Below are positions 51,008 through 57,781 of a DNA stretch of 57,781 nt, in pieces (the stretch's first letter is position 1; each line of letters starts with the position of its first letter). Below the pieces are notes generated by a model. The model ran no database searches, was not told the origin of the DNA, and saw nothing but the letters and a program-made list of their open reading frames with translations. The stretch covers positions 1 through 57,781 of the forward strand of contig CAZOEL010000043.1 in the NCBI GenBank assembly GCA_964578835.1, in the 5' to 3' direction. Both the position numbers and the translations under genes were made by a program. Source of the stretch: CAZOEL01 sp964578835. GTDB lineage: Bacteria > Desulfobacterota > Syntrophobacteria > Syntrophobacterales > Syntrophobacteraceae.

Positions 51008-51927
51008 AGACGGAAAGCACACTGGAAAAGATCTTCAAATCAGGGCAGTTGGTAGTCACCTCCGAGTGCGGACCGCCACGGGGCGCGCTGCCTCAGAAAG
51101 TAACTGAAAAAGCCGAATTTCTCAGAGGCGTTGTAGACGGAGTCAACGTAACGGACAACCAGACCGCCATGGTCAGGATGTCCAGTCTCGCAGCCTGCAT
51201 TCTCATCAAGCAGATTGGGCTCAACCCCATCCTGCAGATGGTTTCGAGGGACCGCAACCGTCTCTCCATGCAGAGCGACATCCTCGGGGCTTATGCGCAT
51301 GGCATCGACAATATCATTTGCCTCTCGGGCGACCACACCCGCTTTGGCGATCACGCCATGGCCGCGAATGTCCATGACATCGACTCGGTTCAGATGCTCG
51401 AAATGATCAAAAACATGCGGGATGAAGGCAAGTTCCAGGGCGGGGAGAAGATCGACGGTCCACCGAAGATGTTCATAGGCGGCGCCGCAAATCCCTTTGC
51501 CGACCCTTTTGAGCTGCGCGTCTCGCGTCTTGCGAAAAAGGTCTCTGCCGGAGTCGATTTCATCCAAACCCAGTGCATCTTCAACGTCCCCAAGTTCGAA
51601 AAATGGATGGAAGGGGTGCGCGACAGGGGCCTTGATGAAAAAGTCTACATTCTTGCGGGCATCACACCCGTGAAGACGGTGGGCATGGCTCGATACATGA
51701 AAACCAAGGTTCCCGGCATGGATGTTCCCGATGAGATCGTTACCCGTATGGCGGGGGTTCCCAAGGAAAAACAGGCCGAAGAAGGAATCAAAATCTGCAT
51801 CGAGATGATCCAGCGCCTCAAAGAAGTCAAAGGCGTCGCAGGGTTCCATGTCATGGCGATTGAGTGGGAGCATAAGGTTCCTGAAATCGTTGAAAGGGCT
51901 GGACTTCTTCCCAGACCCGTGGTCTAA
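51004..51927 (+). CDS. metF: 5,10-methylenetetrahydrofolate reductase
   Basis: 307 residues of the canonical MetF family. The catalytic Glu is in VVTSECGPPRG, and VSRDRNRLSMQSDILGAYAHG and DNIICLSGDHT bind the cofactors. VDFIQTQCIFNVPKFEKWM and GFHVMAIEWEHKVPEIVE complete the barrel. It reduces methylene-THF to methyl-THF in the Wood-Ljungdahl branch, or runs in reverse in oxidation of acetate or propionate-derived units. Paired with metV by overlap. It is the main reductase of this operon; the gene at 45835 is a second, divergent copy. Confidence 0.95.
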   Translation: MKTESTLEKIFKSGQLVVTSECGPPRGALPQKVTEKAEFLRGVVDGVNVTDNQTAMVRMSSLAACILIKQIGLNPILQMVSRDRNRLSMQSDILGAYAHGIDNIICLSGDHTRFGDHAMAANVHDIDSVQMLEMIKNMRDEGKFQGGEKIDGPPKMFIGGAANPFADPFELRVSRLAKKVSAGVDFIQTQCIFNVPKFEKWMEGVRDRGLDEKVYILAGITPVKTVGMARYMKTKVPGMDVPDEIVTRMAGVPKEKQAEEGIKICIEMIQRLKEVKGVAGFHVMAIEWEHKVPEIVERAGLLPRPVV

Positions 51928-51965
51928 AGTGAGTCACCCAACAACCAACATAAAAGGAGTGTGCA

Positions 51966-52352
51966 ATGAGTGACAAGCTTATTTTGGTGGTGGATGACGA
52001 CCCGGATCTGGTGGAATCGGTAGCCATGAAGCTCGAGGCCGGCAAGTTCAGGACCAAGAAGGCCTACGACGGAGTGGAAGCTCTTGAGAAGATCAAAGAG
52101 GAAAAGCCCGACCTGGTCATCCTCGACGTTATGATGCCCCGGAAGGACGGCTATGAGCTTTGTGCGGAGCTGAAGAAGGATCCGCAATACAAAGACATCA
52201 CGGTTGTTCTGCTCACAGCGGTGGCGGATAACGTGCCGACGTCGAGCTATACTCATCATGATGGGAAGACCACCCAGGCGGATGATTATATCTCGAAGCC
52301 CGTTGATCTCGATAAGCTCATGGAAATCGTGAACGACAATCTCGGGCGTTAA
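51966..52352 (+). CDS. Single-domain response regulator (CheY-like)
   Basis: 128 residues, receiver only. The acidic pair is in LVVDDDPDLVES, the phosphoacceptor Asp in DLVILDVMMPRKDGYE, the Thr in VVLLTAVAD and the conserved Lys in YISKPVD. A short His-rich stretch (SSYTHHDGKTTQ) near 95-106 is an unusual insertion. AAAGGAG precedes the ATG. No output domain is present, so it works by protein contact or as a phosphate shuttle, probably with the kinases at 52489 and 54059. Confidence 0.93.
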   Translation: MSDKLILVVDDDPDLVESVAMKLEAGKFRTKKAYDGVEALEKIKEEKPDLVILDVMMPRKDGYELCAELKKDPQYKDITVVLLTAVADNVPTSSYTHHDGKTTQADDYISKPVDLDKLMEIVNDNLGR

Positions 52353-52488
52353 AGCCGCTGCGTTGCGACGCGGATAGGAATGGCGGGGACATGTGGAGAG
52401 GGTGGTTACGGGGATGAAGTGGTTTGCGGATCTCTGTTTCTCCCCCTCTCTTCTTGATCCCCGCAGTCGTTTCGGGAGTTAGCTGAGG

Positions 52489-54015
52489 ATGACCGATCTG
52501 AGCGTGACAAGCAATCGATATGCCGAGGATTTTGATTGGAGGGTCAGGGTGTTCGATTCCCTTTCCCTGCCTGCCCTCATCCTGAGCCCTGACAGAGGCA
52601 TTCTCAATGTCAATAGAAACTTTCTCAAGAAGTACGGCGTTACTAAAGAGCAGATCGTAGGCGGGACATGCCACGAGTTCTTCTATAATTCCGAGGATCC
52701 ATGCCCTTATGAGACATGCCCGCTTCCCAGAGTGCTCGCCCACAAAGAGGGGCAGACGATTCTGAGGCACATTACCACTCCAAGCGGGGAGGATAGATGG
52801 GAAGACCGCATCTTTTCCCCCATCCTCGATGATGAGGGAGAAGTCCGGTACATTATCGAGAGCATTCGGGACGTCACGCAGGTAAAGGCTCTGGAGAAAG
52901 AGCTCTCCGGGATCAAAAAGTTCATGGAGAGGCTCATACAGAGCTCGACAAGCGGCATCATCGCGGCCGACCGCAACGGAAGAATACTGCTCATGAACAA
53001 GGCTGCGGAAGAACTTACGGGCTATACGCTCCGCAAGGCCCAGAAAGAAATCACCATTCGAGACCTCTATCTCCCGGGCAGGGCGAAGGAGATCATGCGA
53101 AAGCTGAGGGACGAGAATCTGGGCGGTAGGGGAAAGCTTCCCTCATGCCGTGGAATTCTCATAAACGCCCGAAAAGAGCAAGTTCCTGTGGATGTCACCG
53201 CCGCGATCATTTACGAGGGAGATAGAGAAGTCGCAACCATGGGCATCTTCAACGATCTCAGCGAAAAGCTCGCGCAGGAGGAGCGGATGAACCAGATGCT
53301 GGCAAGAATCTCCCAAGCCGAGAAAATGGCTTCGCTGGGTCTTCTTGCCGCAGGCGTAGCGCACGAGATCAACAATCCTTTGACCGGCATACTTCTTTAC
53401 GCGGGCCTTGTGCGGGAAAGCCTCGAGAACGACGATCCCAGACGCCAGGATCTCCAATATGTCATGGAAGACGCCAACCGCTGCAGAGACATCGTGAAGA
53501 ACCTTCTCATGTACAGCAGACAAACGGTCTCCAGCGGCGAGATCCTGCAGATCAACGACCTTGTCGAGCAGAGTCTGAGCCTGATTAGAGATCAGAAGCT
53601 CTTTATGCACATAAGTGTGATCAAAGAGCTTTCGAACGAAATGATGCTGATCCATGCCGACAGAAATCATCTTAGCCAGGTGGTTATTAACCTGGTCATC
53701 AATGCTGCCGACGCCATGGATAGAAAAGGCGTTCTGACTATCAGAACCTATCGGGACAAGCCTGCAAAAAAAGTCTATCTCGAAATCTCCGATACCGGCT
53801 GCGGCATACCCAAAGAGAATCTCTCGAAAATATTCGATCCCTTCTTTACGACTAAGGAGCCCGGAAAGGGCACCGGCCTGGGGTTGAGCACAGTCTACGG
53901 CATCGTTAAAGATAACGGAGGCAATATCTGGGTGAAAGGAACGAGCAGTAAGGGAACTACTTTCATTATCGAGCTTCCCCTTTATCAAGCAGAGGATGAC
54001 GCTCATGAGCTCTAG
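52489..54015 (+). CDS. Soluble PAS-PAS sensor histidine kinase
   Basis: 508 residues, no membrane helix. The first PAS (about 20-130) carries a Cys-rich site CHEFFYNSEDPCPYETCPL, and a second PAS is at about 145-260. The HisKA box is AGVAHEINNPLTGIL; HATPase motifs are NLVINAADAM, ISDTGCGIP and GKGTGLGLSTVYGI. It is the NtrB-like class of cytoplasmic kinase. The start has only GAGG directly adjacent. It lies 136 bases after the receiver gene and 43 bases before the hybrid kinase, in the same direction as the one-carbon operon. Confidence 0.93.
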   Translation: MTDLSVTSNRYAEDFDWRVRVFDSLSLPALILSPDRGILNVNRNFLKKYGVTKEQIVGGTCHEFFYNSEDPCPYETCPLPRVLAHKEGQTILRHITTPSGEDRWEDRIFSPILDDEGEVRYIIESIRDVTQVKALEKELSGIKKFMERLIQSSTSGIIAADRNGRILLMNKAAEELTGYTLRKAQKEITIRDLYLPGRAKEIMRKLRDENLGGRGKLPSCRGILINARKEQVPVDVTAAIIYEGDREVATMGIFNDLSEKLAQEERMNQMLARISQAEKMASLGLLAAGVAHEINNPLTGILLYAGLVRESLENDDPRRQDLQYVMEDANRCRDIVKNLLMYSRQTVSSGEILQINDLVEQSLSLIRDQKLFMHISVIKELSNEMMLIHADRNHLSQVVINLVINAADAMDRKGVLTIRTYRDKPAKKVYLEISDTGCGIPKENLSKIFDPFFTTKEPGKGTGLGLSTVYGIVKDNGGNIWVKGTSSKGTTFIIELPLYQAEDDAHEL

Positions 54016-54058
54016 TGGAATCGAAATTTTAGCATCCAACGGGGAGGAGTCCGTCGCC

Positions 54059-55534
54059 ATGCTTGACAATATGACGTTGGATAACTCATCCCCTCCCACG
54101 GTCCTCATCGTTGACGATGAGGAGCGCATTCGTGAAGGCTGCCGGAAAGTGCTGACTCAGGACGGCTTCGAGGTGGATACAGCCGAATGCGGGGAGCGCG
54201 GGCTGAAAATGGTCGAAGAACAGCACTATGATGTGATTCTGCTGGACCTCATGATGCCCAGCCTTTCCGGCTTCGATGTGCTTGCGCGCGTCAAGGCTCT
54301 TCACCCCGATTCGGTCATTATCGTTATAAGCGGATATGCCACCGTGGAGCATTCGATCGAGGCGATGAAGAGAGGAGCTTTCGATTTCATCCCGAAGCCT
54401 TTTTCACCCGAGCAGCTGAGGGTTCTCGTCACCAAAGCGATCGAGTACACGCGCGCGCTCAAAGACATTGCAAGCGAAAAGTCGAGAATGCGCGTCCTCA
54501 TCAATCGATTGGCCGACGGAGTGATGGCGACGGACAGCCTCAAGCGGGTAGTCCTTGCCAATCCTGCTTTTCTCAGGATGGCCGGAATTCGGGAAGCCGG
54601 AATCGTGGGGCGCACGCTCTCCGAAGTCCTTCGCAGCGATCAGCTAGAGCAGTTGATCGATAATGCTCTGGCCATGCCAAGCGAGGAATTCACCGAGCTG
54701 ACCGAAGAGATTCACTGCGAGGAAAAGGAGGGTCAGTCTGCGCCCATTCTAAATGCGCGCTGCATTCCCTTTCGGGATAGGGTTGGCCGGAATGTCGGCG
54801 CCATCACGGTTCTTCACGATATCACCTCCTTGAAGAAAATGGACCAGATCAAATCCGATTTTGTTGCGATGGTCTCCCATGAAATAAGAAGCCCTCTCAA
54901 CTCGGTTCTGGCGCAAATCAAGGTCGTCCTCGACGGGCTTGCCGGAGAGGTGACTCAAAAACAGCAGGAAATACTGAGCAGAGCTTCAGAGAAGATCAAG
55001 AGCCTGGTGTCCCTCTCCTCCGAGCTCCTGGACTTGGCGAAAATAGAGTCCGGGTTGATCAGCCAGGAAAAGGAACAGCTCGACATGTCGGAAATTCTGG
55101 AAGACCAGGTAGCCTTTCATGGCGCTGCGGCTCAAGCCAAGGATATACGGCTCGAGCTGGAAGGGCCGCTTAGCCCCGCGCCCGTTCTGGTGAACAGACG
55201 AAACATGGAGGAGGTGCTCTCCAACCTCATAACCAATGCGATCAAATACACTCCCGAAGGCGGAAGCGTGACGGTGTCCGCCGCAAGGGAAGACGGATAC
55301 CTGAGGATGAGCGTGCGCGATACCGGGTACGGTCTTGCAGAGGAAGAGATAGAGCGCATCTTTGCGCCCTTCTACCGGGTAAAAAACGAGAAGACCCGGT
55401 ACATAATCGGCACTGGCCTCGGGCTTTCCATCGTCAAGAGCATCGTTGAATCCCATAACGGCTTCATCAATGTAGAAAGCGAATTGGGGCGCGGGAGTAC
55501 GTTCCACGTCTATATTCCATTCACCGAGGCGTGA
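54059..55534 (+). CDS. Receiver-PAS-histidine kinase hybrid
   Basis: About 491 residues. An N-terminal receiver (VLIVDDEERIREGC, phosphoacceptor in VILLDLMMPSLSGFD, IVISGYA, FIPKPF) precedes a PAS domain (about 140-260). A HisKA box MVSHEIRSPLNSVL and an HATPase (NLITNAIKYTPEGG, DTGYGL, GTGLGLSIVKSIV) follow. A receiver at the N-terminus of a kinase is an input-type hybrid that can take phosphate from another kinase, here perhaps the one just upstream. ATG 54059 is chosen because GGGGAGGAG ends nine bases before it. The open frame runs back to 53996 and would overlap the upstream gene. Confidence 0.9.
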   Translation: MLDNMTLDNSSPPTVLIVDDEERIREGCRKVLTQDGFEVDTAECGERGLKMVEEQHYDVILLDLMMPSLSGFDVLARVKALHPDSVIIVISGYATVEHSIEAMKRGAFDFIPKPFSPEQLRVLVTKAIEYTRALKDIASEKSRMRVLINRLADGVMATDSLKRVVLANPAFLRMAGIREAGIVGRTLSEVLRSDQLEQLIDNALAMPSEEFTELTEEIHCEEKEGQSAPILNARCIPFRDRVGRNVGAITVLHDITSLKKMDQIKSDFVAMVSHEIRSPLNSVLAQIKVVLDGLAGEVTQKQQEILSRASEKIKSLVSLSSELLDLAKIESGLISQEKEQLDMSEILEDQVAFHGAAAQAKDIRLELEGPLSPAPVLVNRRNMEEVLSNLITNAIKYTPEGGSVTVSAAREDGYLRMSVRDTGYGLAEEEIERIFAPFYRVKNEKTRYIIGTGLGLSIVKSIVESHNGFINVESELGRGSTFHVYIPFTEA

Positions 55535-55697
55535 GATTCGGAAGAGGGTGGGGGCGGTAAGTTCCCGGGATCGCTTCCCGCCCGGTGCATATTGTTCCCT
55601 TTTTCGGGCCGGGGATCAGACAAGAAGCTGCCTTTTTCCAGCAACATCGTTTGCCGACCGGCTGCCATATTAGAAACTGCCTGAGTATTTCCTTCGC

Positions 55698-55778
55698 CGT
55701 CATTCCGGCCGTCTTCAAGCCGGAATCCAGGTTTTACGCCGGGCTCTGGATACCGGCTAAAATCATGCCGGTATGACG
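55698..55778. repeat. Compound REP-like palindrome in the 55535-56071 gap
   Basis: CGTCATTCCGGC (55698-55709) is inverted at 55767-55778 as GCCGGTATGACG. Inside, GCCGGAATCCAG (55719-55730) is inverted at 55746-55757 as CTGGATACCGGC. Each pair has one or two mismatches, giving two nested stem-loops. Elements beginning CGTCATTCCGGC and including CCGGAATCCAG are common intergenic repeats in proteobacteria. The remaining parts of this 537-base gap (55535-55697 and 55779-56071) show no gene or clear terminator. Confidence 0.7.
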
Positions 55779-56071
55779 AGCCGAGCCGGTATTGTGAAAC
55801 AGTAGGATTAGGATGGCATGGTCGTTGTAATAAGTATGCGCGTGTGACGTTGCTGTCTGTTTTAAAAGATTCCTTTCTCAATCAGGGGAGTTTGTGAAGC
55901 GCGCCGAGCGGGAGCCATTCCCCGCCCTCCAGCGTCTTCTTCTCCCCGTGTCGTCTCCCTTTTCCGAGTCTTCTCCTTCTCTGCCAGCTTTCCGGGGAGA
56001 CGGCACAAATTAAGCTGAGTTGTGGGCTTTCCAGCATCCGGAATCAAAATCCAGCCTTTTTTTCTATTCTC

Positions 56072-57502
56072 TCAGCTGTTCGAAAATTGAGGTTCTTCGG
56101 GATCGACAAGATTGTGGCGCGCCATTTTTCGGCGCAGCGTGTTTTTGTCTATCCCGAGCTCTCTGGCTGTGGCCATGCGCCGCCACCCGTTTCTTTCCAG
56201 AGCGTCCCAGATGGCGCGCTTCTCGATATCCTGCAGAGCGAGACCCTGGAAATCAGGAAACGAGCCTGAGCGCTGATTGAGGGAATCGGGAAGATGATCT
56301 CGCTGGATCAGTCCGCCACGGCAAAGTATAAACGCGTACTCGATGACGTTTTCCAACTCCCGTATGTTGCCCGGCCATTCGTGACGCATAAAAATCGCCG
56401 TGACCTCATGGCTTAGTCCCAGGATTTCCTTATTGCGAAGTTTATTGAGGCGGCCGATGAAATGCTCGGCAAGCAGGGGAATGTCTTCTTTGCGTTGATC
56501 GAGGCTGGGCAATTCAAGCTTTACGACATTTATGCGGTAATACAGGTCCTTGCGGAAGGACCCCTCCTCGACCAATTCGGCCAGATCCTTATTGGTTGCA
56601 GCCACTATGCGGACGTCGGCCTTGACTGTCTTGGAAGACCCGAGGGGCTCGTAGGATCGCTCTTCGAGAACTCTCAGGAGACGAACTTGAAGCGCCGGCG
56701 AGATGTCTCCTATTTCGTCAAGGAAAAGCGTTCCGCCTTCAGCCATGGCGAACCGTCCCACCCGGCTCTTCTTGGCGTCCGTAAAGGCGCCGGCAACATG
56801 TCCGAACAGTTCCGACTCGAGAAGCGTATCCGGAAGGGCGCCGCAGTTGATCGCCACAAAGGGTCCGTTCGATCTCGGACTGAAATTGTGGACAGCCCGG
56901 CTTAGCAACTCTTTCCCAGTTCCGCTCTCCCCCTGGATGAGCACCGTGCTCTCGCTTTGGGCCACATCGGGAAGAATGGAGAAGAGCTTCTGCATGGAAG
57001 GGGCTTTGGAAACGATATCCCCGAAGCGGTATCGTCGGTCGATTTCTCGACGCAAGGTTTCCACCAGGCTGAGATCCCGGAAGGTCTCGACGCCTCCAAT
57101 GATCTTTCCCGATTCGTCTTTGAGCAGCGCCGTACTGACGCTGATGGGCACTTCCCTGCCGTCTGCCCTCATGATGGCGATAGGCCGGTTGACCACGGGC
57201 TTCCGTGTCTCCAGAGTGAACTTCAAGACGCAAGTCGTCTCGCATACGTTGGCTCGGAAGACTTCGCAGCAGGACCGGCCGATGGCCGCAGAAGCGGGAA
57301 CTCCGGTGATCTCCTCCGCAGCGCGGTTGAAAGAGGTAATGCGCCACTCGAGATCGACCGTGAAGACGCCGTCTGCAATACTGTTCAGGATTATCTCCGT
57401 TTGCGGAGAAAGAGCCGGATGGCTCGCCGTCGGAATATCAGCATTTTTGGTTTTTCCAGGTTTCAAGATAGCTCGTCTTCCATATCGGTCTTTACAGTTC
57501 AT
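56072..57502 (-). CDS. Sigma-54 activator with PAS domain and GAFTDA loop
   Basis: About 476 residues. The PAS domain (about 35-150) has the Cys pattern SCCEVFRANVCETTCVLK. The AAA+ domain has QGESGTGKELLSRAVH, VFLDE-like LFLDEIGD and FRKDLYYRINVV. The sigma-54 loop reads GAFTDA (HVAGAFTDAKKSRVG) instead of GAFTGA, a replacement seen in some natural activators. The C-terminal Fis-type HTH is NGWRRMATARELGIDKNTLR. ATG 57502 has AGGG five bases upstream; the frame is open to TTG 57595. The target is unknown; no -24/-12 site was found next to it. Confidence 0.9.
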   Translation of the reverse strand: MNCKDRYGRRAILKPGKTKNADIPTASHPALSPQTEIILNSIADGVFTVDLEWRITSFNRAAEEITGVPASAAIGRSCCEVFRANVCETTCVLKFTLETRKPVVNRPIAIMRADGREVPISVSTALLKDESGKIIGGVETFRDLSLVETLRREIDRRYRFGDIVSKAPSMQKLFSILPDVAQSESTVLIQGESGTGKELLSRAVHNFSPRSNGPFVAINCGALPDTLLESELFGHVAGAFTDAKKSRVGRFAMAEGGTLFLDEIGDISPALQVRLLRVLEERSYEPLGSSKTVKADVRIVAATNKDLAELVEEGSFRKDLYYRINVVKLELPSLDQRKEDIPLLAEHFIGRLNKLRNKEILGLSHEVTAIFMRHEWPGNIRELENVIEYAFILCRGGLIQRDHLPDSLNQRSGSFPDFQGLALQDIEKRAIWDALERNGWRRMATARELGIDKNTLRRKMARHNLVDPEEPQFSNS

Positions 57503-57726
57503 ATACCCTATCGAGGATAAGCTCGAATTTTGCTGCCCATGATCGGGTATGCGCGAGCATCGATTTTCAACGTCCGTTCCCAGCGTCCGCCACAAGTAAG
57601 TTATGTCGGCAGAAGCTCAGCCGGTAGAGGCGTTGCACATATTTGCTTTGTTATTCAGAAATAGGAAGCAAACCTGATCATTCTAACACAAAGCCCGGTT
57701 GAAATCTCCCGAAGCATACGCACTTT

Positions 57727-57781
57727 CAGGGCTATCTTGTTCTGTGATGATTGAACAATCGTAACGCCCGGTTAGCCTCTA
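57727..57781 (-). repeat. Dispersed repeat, copy D (inverted, tail only)
   Basis: The reverse complement matches the tail of copy B (about 7310-7366) and of copy C (about 37580-37636), including TTACGATTGTTCAATCATC. The copy runs off the right end of the window, so the palindromic body would lie just outside. Together with copy A at the left end, the window is flanked by two inverted copies and has two direct copies inside. Confidence 0.75.

Noticed and set aside
57608..57640. tRNA-like D-arm sequence (AGCTCAGCCGGTAGAGG)
   Set aside because: No acceptor stem, anticodon arm or T-loop (GGTTCGAAT-type) follows at the right distance; at most a fragment, probably chance.
1..57781. CRISPR arrays, prophage genes, insertion sequences, rRNA genes
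   Set aside because: No regularly spaced direct repeats, no transposase, integrase or phage structural motifs, and no ribosomal RNA-like stretches were seen on either strand.

Overview
This window looks like chromosome of an anaerobic Desulfobacterota (deltaproteobacterial) organism, probably a sulfate reducer or syntroph. The evidence is a catalytic Ni-CO dehydrogenase, a CooF-like polyferredoxin, a corrinoid adenosyltransferase, a metV-metF / HdrA / MvhD methylene-tetrahydrofolate reductase cluster (Wood-Ljungdahl pathway), and several sigma-54 activators and PAS-rich histidine kinases. No tRNA, rRNA, CRISPR array, phage or transposase gene was seen. The species cannot be named from the sequence alone.

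Layout. 0-7.4 kb: a copy of a palindrome-rich dispersed repeat, a Pif1-like helicase with HRDC and helix-turn-helix tail, a membrane histidine kinase whose coupled response regulator survives only as a 32-codon stub, a Nudix hydrolase, a hotdog thioesterase and a second repeat copy. 7.5-11.5 kb: a polar amino-acid ABC transporter and a convergent exported amidohydrolase. 11.8-16.1 kb: a gamma-glutamyltransferase/oxamate-amidohydrolase-like enzyme and a two-subunit molybdenum hydroxylase. 16.2-19.5 kb: a MerR regulator preceded by a free copy of its own C-terminal domain, a DUF1847 protein coupled to an HD-domain protein, and small redox-type proteins. 19.6-25.5 kb: a DUF3592-like membrane protein, MurJ, CooS, a PilZ protein and a small ORF. 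25.6-29.5 kb: CIRCE-controlled hrcA-grpE-dnaK. 29.6-35.4 kb: a TPR/periplasmic-binding lipoprotein, FmdB, CooF-like protein, corrinoid adenosyltransferase, a uracil-DNA glycosylase without cluster cysteines, a kinase-like protein and UspA. 35.5-36.8 kb: a coiled-coil micro-protein and a MltD-like transglycosylase.

37.4-41.9 kb is the most unusual part. After a third repeat copy comes a 1116-residue exported protein joining FecR, TPR and outer-membrane beta-barrel regions. It is followed by two small genes whose products share the cysteine signature VCCI-x3-G-x2-YCWC. Base composition falls inside the barrel-coding part and stays low through both peptide genes.

42.1-57.6 kb is regulatory and one-carbon. 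Two sigma-54 activators converge. The second is divergent from an operon that starts with a TusA-like protein lacking the catalytic Cys and continues with metF, hdrA, mvhD, metV, metF, a receiver and two histidine kinases. The divergent gap holds two ungapped 50-bp repeats, each with a GYGCTAA/TTARCAC dyad, and a good -24/-12 promoter about 110 bp further on. This makes a self-contained enhancer-promoter hypothesis for control of the methylene-THF reductase operon. A third sigma-54 activator and a partial fourth repeat copy close the window.

Starts were chosen from ribosome-binding sites and domain boundaries where these disagreed with the longest frame. All homology statements are from recognition of motifs; no search was run.
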